Assembly (NCBI GenBank): GCA_964036275.1
Contig: OZ038436.1
Span: 20,115,904 to 20,179,903 of the forward strand
Direction: 5' to 3'
Source: Litoditis marina
Lineage: Eukaryota > Nematoda > Chromadorea > Rhabditida > Rhabditidae
Length of the DNA stretch: 64,000 nt
The notes under the pieces are model-generated. The model had not been told where the DNA came from. It saw nothing but the letters and a program-made list of their open reading frames with translations, and did not search any database. Position numbers and translations under genes: made by a program. Positions 23,627 through 36,218 of this stretch are shown piece by piece. How positions within the stretch are numbered: position 1 is the stretch's first letter; the number at the start of each line of letters is the position of its first letter.

Positions 23627-26600
23627 TCAAACCATCATTCTGAACTTGTTCTTTTGTTTCTGGGCGTAGAAGAGGGCCGTCGCTATGATTGTGGCCGAAA
23701 TGACACAGAGAGCGGCGAGGACCCAGAAGCCGATGAGCGGTATGCAGACGGAAGGAGCGGACGGCTCGTCCGGTTGGGCGGCACGAAGCGCCTCCGGCAA
23801 GTCGGCTGCTGGAAAATATACTTCTTCAGAAAGCATTGTGAAGCATTCAACAAATGAAACATCGTCTCTTCAAACAATGATATTATTTTCGAGAACACGA
23901 GACAATTAGTTCATATTCCTCCTGTGTGTTTAAACCTCCTCCGAGTCACGGTGCAATGCATTTCCTTTTTCAATTTTTCTGAAATCTCACGAGGAGACGT
24001 CAGATAATTCTCATAGGGTCTTATCAGCTTGACATTTTTCGGCAACATTGTAGTTGAATAATTTTTCCTTTCATTTTGATAACGTTTAAATGAGTCACGT
24101 GAAACGGAAAATCTGAGAACAAGTAAGTATTTATGTACACCTTTGTCGTTTTTATCTCGTTTCATAAATTTTTTTAATTTGATTATGTTATGAACTTACA
24201 GTACTCTTTCTCGAGAATTGTCAATTCGGGCGAAGTGATGTCGACATCAACGACGGTGTCTCTCCTTCTGATTTCCCGTTTAGTCGTGGTTGCCCTCTCT
24301 TCAGATGAGGAATCTCCAGCTCGACGATATATTTCGTCTTCGGAGAGACCGTCGGCCAGAATCAGCGAAACCGGTGTCGGCAACTCCACGATTTCGATTC
24401 CTAAAATTTTATTACGTTTTTGTAGTTTTCGAAGTTGCAGTAGGTTTCACGTGACACATACGCGAAGGATAACCTAAAAGCAATGTTTTCGCGTGTAGAA
24501 CCTTCAGGTTTATTCGTAAGCAAACATGCACTTTCTGGTTAGAGAAAAAACATTTTGCAAGGACATCGTTCACATTGTAATTTTTGTTCTTTCTCATAGT
24601 TTCCAATTTGATGAGTCATGATTTCGTGTTTGTGCTAATTTGGAAATCGGGAAGTACATTTTTTCTACTCAAATCGATTAATTAATCTTGTCATCTAATA
24701 ATACCCGTTTACAGATAAAACATGTATCCTTTTGTTTGAAAATGTCGGAGTACAACTCGTTATTTTTATTACGGTTGACTTTCTATTACGGTTGAGTACT
24801 TCCGGGTGGCATAATTGTACCCAATTCATGTTGAATTTGTTTAAGCAGCGACTACATGTCGCACTGAATGTGACAAACAACTCAATCGTGTGGGCTGAAA
24901 TCATGTAGTGATTATTCCGGGATTTGTGCATTACATTTCAACACAATCATTCTCAGCAATCCACGGATAAACTTATATAAACTGGCCTTAGACTCAGACC
25001 ACTCAGACTACAGATTTAGGTGGAACTAATCTTTATGTAATGTAGTCGCCTGAAATGTTATGTGGATAAGTTTCTTCCAGCGGGGCAGCTGATTATCATC
25101 AGTTTCGCAAAAAATTCTCTTCACTATAATTCTCATCAACCCGTATCTAAGGACACTAGAAATAGTAAGTCACACACAGAAAACGTGAATAAGGAGAAAT
25201 CAGAGCTGAGATTGTGTTTCAACCTTGGAAAATCGTGCAAAATAAAATAAAATATATGAATCATGAGAAAAGAAACTCCACAATTCAATCAAGATTTTCA
25301 CAGTTAGCGTTTGTTCCGGCATTTGTAGATATGAAAACATACCTGATCCTTCTTCCTGTTCAACGGCATCGTTGATGGGTTCTTTCACAGTGTCTTTGAT
25401 TGTGGTAGGCGTAGGGAACCGCTCCTCCGGCAGCACAAACGTTGTTGTTTCCGGTTCTGTAAATGTTAATTAGTTTTCATCAGTCTCACCCAAATATCAG
25501 CCGCGTTCGGTGAGTTTTCGGCGGGTTTGTTCAGTTAGTGAAGTAAAAGATGAAACTGGAAAAGTTTTTTCTGTGTTTTGATCTGCTCTGTAATGTTTGC
25601 TCAGTGGCTTATCAGCCAACTGATTATCTGGAGTATAGTGACCTTCCCGCTGGTTCCACCTGCTGCATCTACCGCGAAAACATATGAATTATTCAAAAAC
25701 GTTCAGGGGATATTTGCAGAATCTTGACGCTAAACAGCAGGGAGAAAAAAGTCTGGGTTGTGCAGTCAACACAACTTGTAAAGCTGAGTTTGCAAGCCTA
25801 GAACAAGCCTATTGATACAGCAAAAAAAATGAATAAAAAGGAGAAAAGAATTAACTGATTCATTGTAGACTTTGATGTGTGGTAATCTTGGATAAAACTC
25901 TAATCATGCTTTCGTTGAGAAAATGCGTGTTGTTTCGAAAAGTGTATGAGGCAAAATTGCGAAAAGCAAATGAATGAACTCACTGCTCGATGTGGTGCTG
26001 CTCAGCTCGGTGACTGTCGTTGTGATTACAGTAGTAGTAGTTTCCGGCTGTGTTGTCGTGGAGGGAGCGGCAGTGGTGGTGGTGGTAGTAGACGTGGAAC
26101 TCGTGGTTTCTAGAATAAGTTGATAACTTATAAAACATTTCGGTCATAATGACAAGTGTTACTTTTCCAAATACAGCCTTACGCTGTTCAATAAGTTATC
26201 CACACGCAAAGGGTAGATTTCAACAGGTTTCTGGACATCTGAGTTGTCGGCTCATTAGCATTTCATTAATTTTTGTGACAAACTGAGTGATTGGCGTGAT
26301 GAGTGCGTTTTTGTTTTTAAATCGGCTCCAAGATTTCCAGAAGCAAACTCGGTTGAAAAAGCTACGACGTTGAATGTGGAGAGGCATCGTATTCCTCCAT
26401 TCATCATTGTGTTTAGGGTCTGCGCCGGCAATGCGTAGGTGATGTTCAGAAAAGATAGATAGAGAAATTATCTAACCGGCTGGGTCTTGTGCAGAGGATG
26501 TAGTTGTGATGAGTTGATCATCGTCCAAGTCGTGCTCAATCTCGTCTCGTTGACCACTCAGAGCTCCACAGCGAGGGGGCTGAAAACAAACAATTGATTT

Positions 26601-29600
26601 CAAATTCCCATCAGATTTAAAAAAGTAGATCGAAACCTCGGAAGAAATAGCTATGTGTATTTGTGTAGTATAAGTACCAAAGCACTTTTAAAACATTCCA
26701 CTCTGGCTAGGGAAACGTCGTAGAATGTTTGAATACAATGCACTCAACCGAGATGGAACTTTTACTCCTCGGTACGTGAGAAGAACACTCTTAATTTTTC
26801 TTCGCAGGTAAAATGGACCCATGATCTTTTCCACCGGTTACGTGGGAAAGTTGATTTTTTGTCTCTAGTTGAAATGGACCCATGAAAAACGTGTGCTCAT
26901 GAAAGTCTACTGTAGTTCCGAATGGTTTTTGGTCGTTCTTAAATGCTTGTTCCCAGAATTGGCGCTATTTGCTGTTTATCACCAAACGCATAATGTACGT
27001 TTGTTTGATTTTTATGTTGATGGATTTTTATATTAATGAAGTTTTTAAGTTAATATTCATTTTAAAAATATTCTTCTCACCGTGATCGCGTTACATTCTT
27101 CGGTTCCTTTCACACACAACTTGATCTGACAGTTGAAGAAGACCGTGTTCTGATCGGGGAAATTGAATGCACTCGAAGCCTGAGAAACAAAAACACATGA
27201 CATTTTGGGCTTCATAACCCATGCCAGAAGCTTCCTAAAACCTGTTCTTCGAGATCATGATAACTAGTAATTTGGCTAAAACGAACAACATGTTTGGAAG
27301 TTGTTTGGGTTCAGTTTTGAAAACTAGATAGGTAAAGATGTGAACAAGTGTGTTGAAAAGTATGCATCTTCAGTTTTCTCACGTCTTACGTCACACAAAT
27401 GTTGCACTGTTTACAAGTTTATTTCACTTAGTATATATTACCAACCGTAAAAGTTTTCGTGAGATCGTTCGCGTAACTGAGTTCCGGCATCAAGTAATCG
27501 TCCGTGGAGCAACTGTAACTTATAATTATAAACATTATAATTTCAAAAAAAAACTCTTGATGTTACTCACACTTTCCGTTAACCTTATGCTGTTATAGGT
27601 AAGGAGATAGAGTTTATTTGTTATGGAGAACGTGAAAGGGTGACTGGAAAATAAATTTTAACTCAAATCATATATTTTACACTAATTCCAGCACAGGGGT
27701 TGGCTTTGTCAACAAATGCTGATTGCACATAGTATTTTGTATATTTTTAACAATATTCTCCATTTCTAGAATTCTGTTTACCAAATGTTCGCAAAAACTT
27801 GCAAGACAGTCTCGTGTGTGCCATTTGCTTAATTCCATTGTGTGACGATATTCTTTGTTGTATGGGGACATGTTTTGTACCCGTATGGAAGTATGCGAAC
27901 ATTAATTATAGGATTATCATATATGTGGGAAGGTCAGTGAAAGGAACACGCACTGAAACATGAGGTTGACACGTAGTCAGTATTCGAGTACTAAAATTGG
28001 TGAGATATTATTCATCGAAGACTTTTTAAATGGGTAAAGAAACTTATGAAGCAAGAAAAACTCTGTTTTCAAGTTATATTCCTTGCATTTTTTGGAACAT
28101 TCGGTGATTGTTCCTCAACAGAGATGAAAAAAATTTGGAACGTTACATGCATGGTTTGTATACATTAACTACTGGGCTTCCTTTTAAATAAATTGTGGTT
28201 TGGTTGATTTTTTCTCATAGAAGAGCTCATTGGACGAGCATGTTGAACATAATGAATCTCATTCCATTTTTCATCTCATTTAGAATCCGAAAACATATTT
28301 TCTAAAAATGTTTGAATCGTAAAAACTCAATTCCTGAACCCACCCATTCTCGTCGATGACCTTGTGCTCGCTGCCCTGTCCGTCGACAATATTACAGTCA
28401 TGGATGAGCATCCCGTAGGTGGAGGACGGACAGTCCCACACGTGGTAGATGGCGTCTCCCACTTGGGCGAACTTGATCACCGGCCCGTTCGCGGAGTCCT
28501 GAACGAAATTCATTGAGTAATTCATCAAAAATATATAATGCCTAATATATAAATATATAAATAAGCAAACTGCAGTTTAACTTAAAATGCACTCAAAAAG
28601 AACAGTAAACACGATGTTTTCGACAAGCTAGGTGAAATGAAGTCAATCAGTTTCGTCCTTCAAAAACCAAATCTCAAGCGTGAGTGTAGCTCACTTGATT
28701 TTCTGGTGATACCTGATAAGAAGGATGGAGAAGCTAGACGATCTTGTTCTTTTATCATAGTTTTCAAAGTTGGCATAAAACGGTGGTGTATGTTACATCT
28801 TTTGAAAAAACCAACCTTGTGCAATGTGTACTGACAGGTCGGAAGTTCTGGAGATTGGAGTAGATCAGTTGGTGTTGGGTCACTGGAAAGAGATGTATTG
28901 TAGTTTGTAGGCAATTACTGTAATATTGTGAGTGCTGGAAAACATTTGTGGTTCTCACACCGTGCACAGAAACACAAAGATAAACGTGCTCTCATTGTTT
29001 ATGAATTCTATATTTTTGAGATATTTGAAAAACTGTTGAATCACATCATTCCCAAAGAACTTCACTGGGCTCACAAATGCTCTCACTTTGATAACGCCTC
29101 CAGTCTTTAGCTTAGACTTGTTTCATTTTCGAGATTTAAAATAGATCGATTCACTTGTTTCATCGTTGAGAACATTTCTACTATAAACTGCAATTTCAGT
29201 TCCCGAATACCATATTTACCCCTAGAAGATGTTCGTATGGAATCAGACAATGTGTGCCAAGACGGTTGAATGACGGTCAAGGTTGTACTACAATGAAAGG
29301 AATTCTGGCCGCGCGCCGGGAAATTACGCCTGAGCTGCTGCGCACTGTCGCACGAGCAAAGCGACTCGTTTTTCGACTAATTAGACTCGAATCGAACATA
29401 CATGTCAAGTATAGTTCTCGTCATTTCAAATGAGATTTCGGTACCTGCCGATGAAAATTCGAGTAATTTCAAAGAAAATACAGACTGAGTGATATTTTTT
29501 TGTTCTAATTCTGTAACGGTGGAAACTGAAATTTATATTCATTCTAGAAAAAAGCATACTGTTGAAAACCAGCCCAAAAATTTGATAGAGTCTCACTAGA

Positions 29601-30959
29601 AATGATCAGAAATTCAGAATGGTTGCATCACAAAACAACTCAAAACCGAGTTTTAGCGATTACTGAATTCAGGTTGGAGGAGTAGACTTTTGTAACTTCC
29701 GTTCATACATGAGTAAGGTACGATACACAAATATGAACTTACGTGACATTCATTCCGGTACCGACACTTCTATCGGCTTCCTGATAGAAGCAGTGCACGT
29801 GAAATGCACGATCCACTTTCGTGACAAACAGGGGATGCAACTGTACGACGACCGTCATACTGTACGACATTCCACGTGGGTTTACCTACAAGAACTGATT
29901 TATGTCAATGTATTAGGATGTATCACTAAATTGAGCGTGAATGAGATAAGACAAATTCAGTGATTATCTCCAAGAAACTCTCGGGACCTGGTAGCGCACT
30001 TCGGTTTGCTCAGACATTGGTGTGGAAAAGAGACACTTATGAACCGAGTCCACCGGCTGCTAGCTAATGAAATGCCGTAGCCTAAGATTGAATACGGATT
30101 GTTATTAAGTTGTGATGCTAAAGTTGAGCAGTTCATCTAAAAAGCAGCACAATCCTTTCCTGCCGTTTCTGACATGTTCTTGAACTGATGATGGTTATTG
30201 AGTGATTTGACCACCGAAACATGACGATAACAGCTCACCTCCCTCCGCCTGTTGACGTCACAACTATCGAAGTCAAAGACAACATGAGTTGAATTGGAAA
30301 ACGAGCATCCATCCTGGAAATATATTAACATGAAGAGCTTACAAATCGAAACAACCTCAAAGGTGAATTACATTCAACCTCACAGCATCAACGTTAATCA
30401 TCAAAACAGTCCACTAACAGCGGTTTTTTACCCCCGTTCTGTAGTCTGAAGTGTACTGTACCGTAATTTCCAGTGGTTTGTGGATAATTTCTATAGGTTT
30501 TGTTGTTGAATCAATTCAACAATTCGTGTTAACCATTATTCTAGGTGAGATACTCACTTTTCGGTAGTGACCTTTCGCGAATACGTGAGCTGGAGCATCT
30601 TTCTCGGTCTCGATGTTCATCACAATGTGACCGTGACCACATTCGATTAATGGTTTTTCTGAAAAAGAATACACTCCATTCAACCATTCACATGAAAATG
30701 AATGAATGAACTGTATCTTTCTGTCGTGTGTCTGGATAGTACTTCCAAAACCTGTACTAAACGGAGCAATATTACTTGAAGGAAAGAAACCATTTCAATT
30801 ATATGTGCCGATGGGTGGTAGAAGTGTTGGAAATGTTATTGTAGTATGAACTCTTGGAAATTATGTTGTATTTTCATACAAACCTCGGAGAGCGTTGTCG
30901 AACTGGAAGGAAGATGTCCGTACGAGCGGGAAGAGCAAGCAGAGGGCGAAAAGATACAT
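23627..30959 (-). CDS. ZP-domain transmembrane protein (cuticlin-like), 13 exons
   Basis: Minus-strand exons are 30959-30884, 30658-30558, 30313-30239, 29885-29743, 28882-28816, 28498-28344, 27512-27446, 27179-27081, 26579-26477, 26109-25984, 25456-25343, 24400-24200 and 23808-23627. Phases agree throughout and the product is 502 residues. A signal peptide covers residues 1 to about 16. The ZP domain runs from about residue 28 to 268, with order ECGHGHI, VFAKG, GCSFS, HPLFVTKVDRAFHVHCFY, PTCQY, VGDAIYHVWDC, HDCNIVDGQG, GCSTD, FNCQIKLC and PPRCG, giving 12 Cys. A Ser/Thr-rich linker follows (residues about 296-337), then a furin-like KREIRRR (about 416-422), a C-terminal membrane segment (about 463-490) and a short basic tail. 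This is the standard layout of apical matrix ZP proteins that are cleaved and polymerise outside epidermal or tubular cells. The exact C. elegans counterpart is not resolved. Confidence 0.88.
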
Positions 30960-33900
30960 CTTTGAAGCTGGCGCGAAAAAAATTGCGAACAACAACTAGA
31001 TATCACGAATAGTACGCTGCTGCTTCTGTAAACTTTCTGAAAAATGAATACTGTAATAACACATTGAACAACAATGAAATATATGTGACAAACAGAGTGG
31101 TTGAGAGAAGTAATGAAAGTTATGAAAAATGTACAACGCAAAAGCTGACCACTTCGTTAAACGTATAACACCTGGAACCGTAGCAAAGTCATGCAAAAGG
31201 TTAGCTCAACCTTATCGAGGACCTGATCACATTCTGGCCACATAGTTGCCAACTTCCTATGTATAAGCATAGTGGAGCTGACCCAAATCTGAAGGAGGTG
31301 GTGACCACAAAGTTCAGCTCAAAGGTGACCTTTTCATGAGACTTTGCTACGCTGCCTGGAAAGAATCAAAGAAATCAAGTGCAAGTAGTGGAGCAATCAG
31401 TCTCAGAGGTTGCTATATTCATTTCAAGAAATTTGATTGGCCCTGATTAGCCTCCAAAGGCTACGACAAGACTATCTCGGACTTCCGATGTGGACTAGGA
31501 TGGGATGAATATGGAATGTGTGGTAAGTCGGGAGGTAAGAAGTCGTCGAATGTTTCCGTGCGGGACCCTTTGTGCTCTTTTGACCATTGGCGCAAGGCCA
31601 AGGTCTAGGGCGCAGCGGCATTTCACGCCCCATAATGAAGGATTACGGTGAGGACCTTGGCTTTTTTCCAACTGGACTGCCCGTTTGAACAGGTGTGAGA
31701 ACTGCTTCTCAAGCATATGCTCTCAGTACAAATGGGCTGTTATGAACTCGTCAGATACGTGGCGATCAAGGTCAATTTTAATTATACACCCATATACAGG
31801 ATCCAGAAACATCGATTTTTTTAATTTTGCATTTTACATTGAAAAAAATGGATTGATAAAGTAGTGCATGTGAGTATACTTCAAATGTTCTAAAAAGTAG
31901 AGGGGATGAGGTCTGAGTTGCAGTTTTAACTCTATGCACGTCATAGTTTACCAATTTATATGAAACCACAACAGGATCGAACTACAAACACATCGGGATA
32001 GGACAACACACTCCGTATGGTCACGTCGTGAGAAGAACGAACCCTATATTGGAACAATACGTGATGACGTAAGCATGAAAGGCAGGAAGTGAAGAAGAGT
32101 ACCATGCATTATGATACAATGAGAAGTGTTTACAGACATCACCTGTGTCGTACTTGACATTGGTCCCTAATGGAAGGCGGCGACGATGGAAGGACTAGAT
32201 GGACGAGGTACATTCTGGATTGAACGTCCCGTTCAAGTGATCAAAGACCTTTAGAAGGCACCAAAGTACGGAGAACATGGAGAAAAAGTCCTACATGCCT
32301 ACAGCAGCAGAGAGAGTTTCGAGAAAGAGATAGATACAGAAAGTGACGAAGAAAGATAATAATCAAACGATATAATTGTGTAAAGCAAGAGAAAGAGAGA
32401 AAAGAACAAATAAGAGTGAGATAAGAGTTTGATTAAGGCAATCGATCCAAATCTGGCAGTATCAGAAGATTGCTCTCAGCAAGAGCAAGTTGGTTCACAA
32501 GCATGGTGAGGTGATGTCTCAATACAAGAGCCAATTCGAGATATTTCAAACGGCTTCAACCTAACCGAGCTCACCACTCATATCACCAAAGTCCAAAGAG
32601 ATGGGAAGTCACAGTAACACTGTGTAAATGTGACTTTCCCGGGGAGATGAGCACTATGCGACCGCGTCTTACGTAATACCTATTCTATCCCATGCTCGCC
32701 GCTAACTATAGTGAACAAGGCAAACGTATCCTCACTGCGCCAATCGTAAACATGTGTGTCCCCCATGGAACACCGATCATAAACCTATAATCGGTTACGG
32801 TAAGCGTAAACGTTGTAAATGGCAGAATGCTGGCAGGGAACGCAGCCGACTCCGCCCATTTTTCCATGTAGCAAAAACTGAGGTCACCGACACACGACAC
32901 GGAAACCTATATTAGGACATTGTGAAATGAATATCTGGGATGTGGGAACTACTGAGGGGTCAGAGGTCGAATTTTACCATCATTACCGCATCGACTAATA
33001 TTGAACACAATCTGTAGTATGAAACAGAACAAAATATTCTAATCACGACAAGTACGGATATCAAACAATACACACAGCAGAACAAAAAAACACAGTGCTT
33101 TCGTGTACTATTCAGAAGCAGCAGTGTCAAAATTGCACGGAAAGTGAACAGTTCCGTATCTACGGTTCTAGATTTCTATTGAAGCGATGTTGAATTTGCA
33201 AAAAAGGTTGTGCTGCAGTAGAGCAGATTTGAACATTGTTGCAAGTTTTCAGAGCCCAGCCAAACTTTATGACATATTTTGGTACGTAAAAATGGAAGGT
33301 ATGGTTTTATTTTGCCTCAAACTAAGTGAAAAACGTATGTATCACATGATCAGAACGTGTGTAGAAAACTACGCTGAAACAGTGTAAAAATTATCAGAAT
33401 GGTATATGTTTAAAACATTAATTGAACTCCATGAACTGGATGATTCATGAATTGCTCTTGCCACCTGGCTAGGTTGTTGGCAGACGGTTTCAAGTGACCA
33501 CAATATCTTCTTTCTTTTTTCATGCGGCCATTGTTGCAGTTTTAACATCAGACCAATACGGGTTCTCGAAAAGTACTAGCTCCGCGAATAAACCTACCTA
33601 TCAATGTAATAGAGCACGGATGGAGAAAGGAAAGTTTTTTAAAACGGTACAGATTGAAAATATGTAATATGTTACAAAAAAAAGAGTGTGTTAGAAGAGG
33701 GTCAGAAACTGACGGTGAAAAAGAATGAATAGTGGGGGTTAATCCAAGGTATTCGGCTAGACAATAGATAGTTGGAGAGGGCGCATGCCTTTGGTATGCC
33801 TCATTAGTATACGGTCAGGGGTCAGCCGTTTGAATGTAATGCTCTACACCTGTGGCACATCTATTCACAATTACGACACTGTCAGGGAATAGAAGGGATG

Positions 33901-34538
33901 GAGAGTAACCCTGGGTTGAACCCCTGGCAGAGTCAGATTTTCAAATCGAAAAACCTGTTCAAGGTTTTCCATCCGAAGATGGACTGTTTCATAGATTTGA
34001 AAAAGACATTAGAGGATATCGGACTCCAACTTGAACAAGTTATTCAATTTGAGCCCACCTAGATTCCTCAGAATCACGTAAATCAGTTCACGTTAAAATG
34101 ATATAAAGTTTTCACAGAGATGTGGAAGTTGGAACACTTTTGCAACAAACCCGATTGAAAGTCCGGCTGGATAAGGGAAGAGAAATGACTGTGGGCTCTA
34201 GGAAACCGGCAAATATATGACGATTCAGCCCGCTGCACGGTTTTTAGCGGACATTCTGAACACTTTAGTGACCTGGTTGAGGCCCGGGACACGCTGTGTT
34301 TGTATTTCGAGGCACGGGGGCGACTCCCACATTTCACTTCTGAAATTCACCCCGGAACCAAAGTTCAAATTGTAGAAATGTAGGCCGCGACCAAACAGTT
34401 CAGGCAGATGTTGCTATGTTTTCAATTCGATGATAGTCTCGTTTTCTCTAATGTGCTAGGTAAGATAACGTAGGTGGAAATAGCCGGTTTAGTAACCAGC
34501 ATTATTGACAGCCTCCAATGGGATGACTATATCTGACT

Positions 34539-34641
34539 TGTAGTTTGATCTGTATGCACAACGAAGACCATGATTTGGTTTTTCAACATTTCAACGAAGA
34601 CCACAACGCAGATGGTCGCGCTACAAACACAGAAGATCAAA
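34539..34641. repeat. Short foldback, family A
   Basis: TGTAGTTTGATC at the left faces CTACAAACACAG and GATCAAAC at the right, with a scrambled right end. Confidence 0.5.
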
Positions 34642-35381
34642 CCTGTAACGATCGGATGACCGTTAATTCTCAGTCTACCGCGTTCAAGTAGGAATAATGT
34701 ACAAAGGAAACGTTTAAGAACACAGTTTCAATATTTCTTACCAAGAGTACGGTATGTGAGTATTCCATTCCCTAGAATAACCACAGTAAATTGATTACGT
34801 TGCGCAATGGCACTGGGTCGTGTGAACAATGAGCAGGTTAGAGAGCTACGGGAGGTATTGTGTGTTAACTCATTGTTTTGAAATGAATGTTTTGGAGGAA
34901 ATCCCAGACTTTTGAAGTAATGTTTTGATTGTCCCCAATCATGGAGCTGGGAAACATCAGGGACCTAGCTGACACCTGGTGTACGGATCATAAAAATATT
35001 GTTAAATGTGAATAAAGCTCGCTCTTGTTTCCAGTGATTCACGATTTGGAGAAAGAAGACAAGTGGAACTATCGTCATACACACCAAATAGCCAGTAGAT
35101 ATTTGACCCTTTTTCAAGTTCCAACTTCCCGTCCAGGAAAAGAAAAGTGGGTTATTAATAACTTCATAAGTTCTGTACCACCTTCTCGAAAGGTCAACCG
35201 TTCTTTCTCCATTGCAATTAGCCACATAGCGACACACAATTAGCGATGGCGCAATCGACACTTCGGCTACAGCGTGGGTGGTGCCATTCAATAGAACAAT
35301 GGACAAGTTACATGGGACAGTCTGGGTTGACCGAAAACAAATTAGGTGGAGAAAGAGTTAAAAGAGATGACCATACTCTAA

Positions 35382-35454
35382 TGTAGTTTGATCATCATCA
35401 TGGCAGGTTGTAAAATAAAGAAGGAAACATGACGAAATCAAACTACAAACACAG
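35382..35454. repeat. Short foldback, family A
   Basis: ATGTAGTTTGATC and GAAATCAAACTACAAACACAG form the two ends of a 73-base inverted-repeat unit. It is the neatest minimal copy of the family in this window. Confidence 0.6.
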
Positions 35455-36218
35455 ACGTTTGTACTGAAATGTACAGTAACGAATCACTTTCCCCTGAGCA
35501 AGCCCTACACAAAAGACACGTAGAGTTACTTGTTACAATATAAATGAATTGCAAGACATTCGTTTCCATTGAGATGAAGGTAAGTCAATGTGAGTGAAAC
35601 GTGAAGCATCAACATGAGTGAAACAAGTTCCAGAATAACTTGGACGAGAATAAAAGTTTAAAGACTACTTTTGTCAATGAAACATAAACAGTATCTAATA
35701 ATGATGCTATGGTATAATACTACTCAACACATGATTTTCGATCATTCAAAATACTTCCAGTCCAGGAACGTAGTCTGGAACCCCTTTCCATTATGAACGC
35801 TGTATTTGCATAACCTCATTGGAAATCATTGTCTGGTGAAACGAACAGACAAAGTCCGAAAACGAATCGCCGTTCAATCCAGAGTAATTGTAGATGTATA
35901 CTTAATCAGAAAGTGAATAAAAATCGAGAAACTTCATTTGCATGTCTAATGTTTTCGATTTGTTTCTGTTTCATCTTCTCTTCATACTGATTATTTGCCA
36001 GAAACAAACAAACCACGAGCATTGAGCTTTTGTAGTTGAATGAATGAAACTAACAAACTTCAGAGAAACTAAAACTTTATTTATTCTAATTATCGAAGAG
36101 CGAAGAAGAACTGAAACGAGACGGATATATACACTTATGTGAAAACAGTGAGAAGACAGAAAAATCAAATCAGCAGTTGTAAATTTGTGAACTTGGCATG
36201 AATATCCATTTCCCAGGT

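Larger units (their letters stand above)
30960..36218. other. Intergenic, no gene supported
   Basis: Reading frames at 31495-31716, 34083-34337 and 34965-35306 show no recognisable domain or splice-consistent neighbours. The stretch contains family A motifs at 31974-32020, a purine-rich patch at 32290-32420, and foldbacks at 34539-34641 and 35382-35454. Around 33775-33900 the sequence has a faint tRNA-like look (GGGCGCATGCCTTTGGTATG) but no proper B box. Confidence 0.5.

Noticed and set aside
23654..23909. Plus-strand ORFs over the last ZP exon
   Set aside because: They are antisense to the membrane-segment exon, which has clear coding evidence.
31495..31716. 73-codon minus-strand ORF in a somewhat GC-rich patch
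   Set aside because: No recognisable domain. The patch looks like decayed repeat sequence.
33775..33900. tRNA-like or SINE-like sequence
   Set aside because: The anticodon-like region looks suggestive but there is no acceptable B box or stem pairing.
34965..35306. 113-codon minus-strand ORF
   Set aside because: No domain, signal peptide or compatible neighbouring exon.
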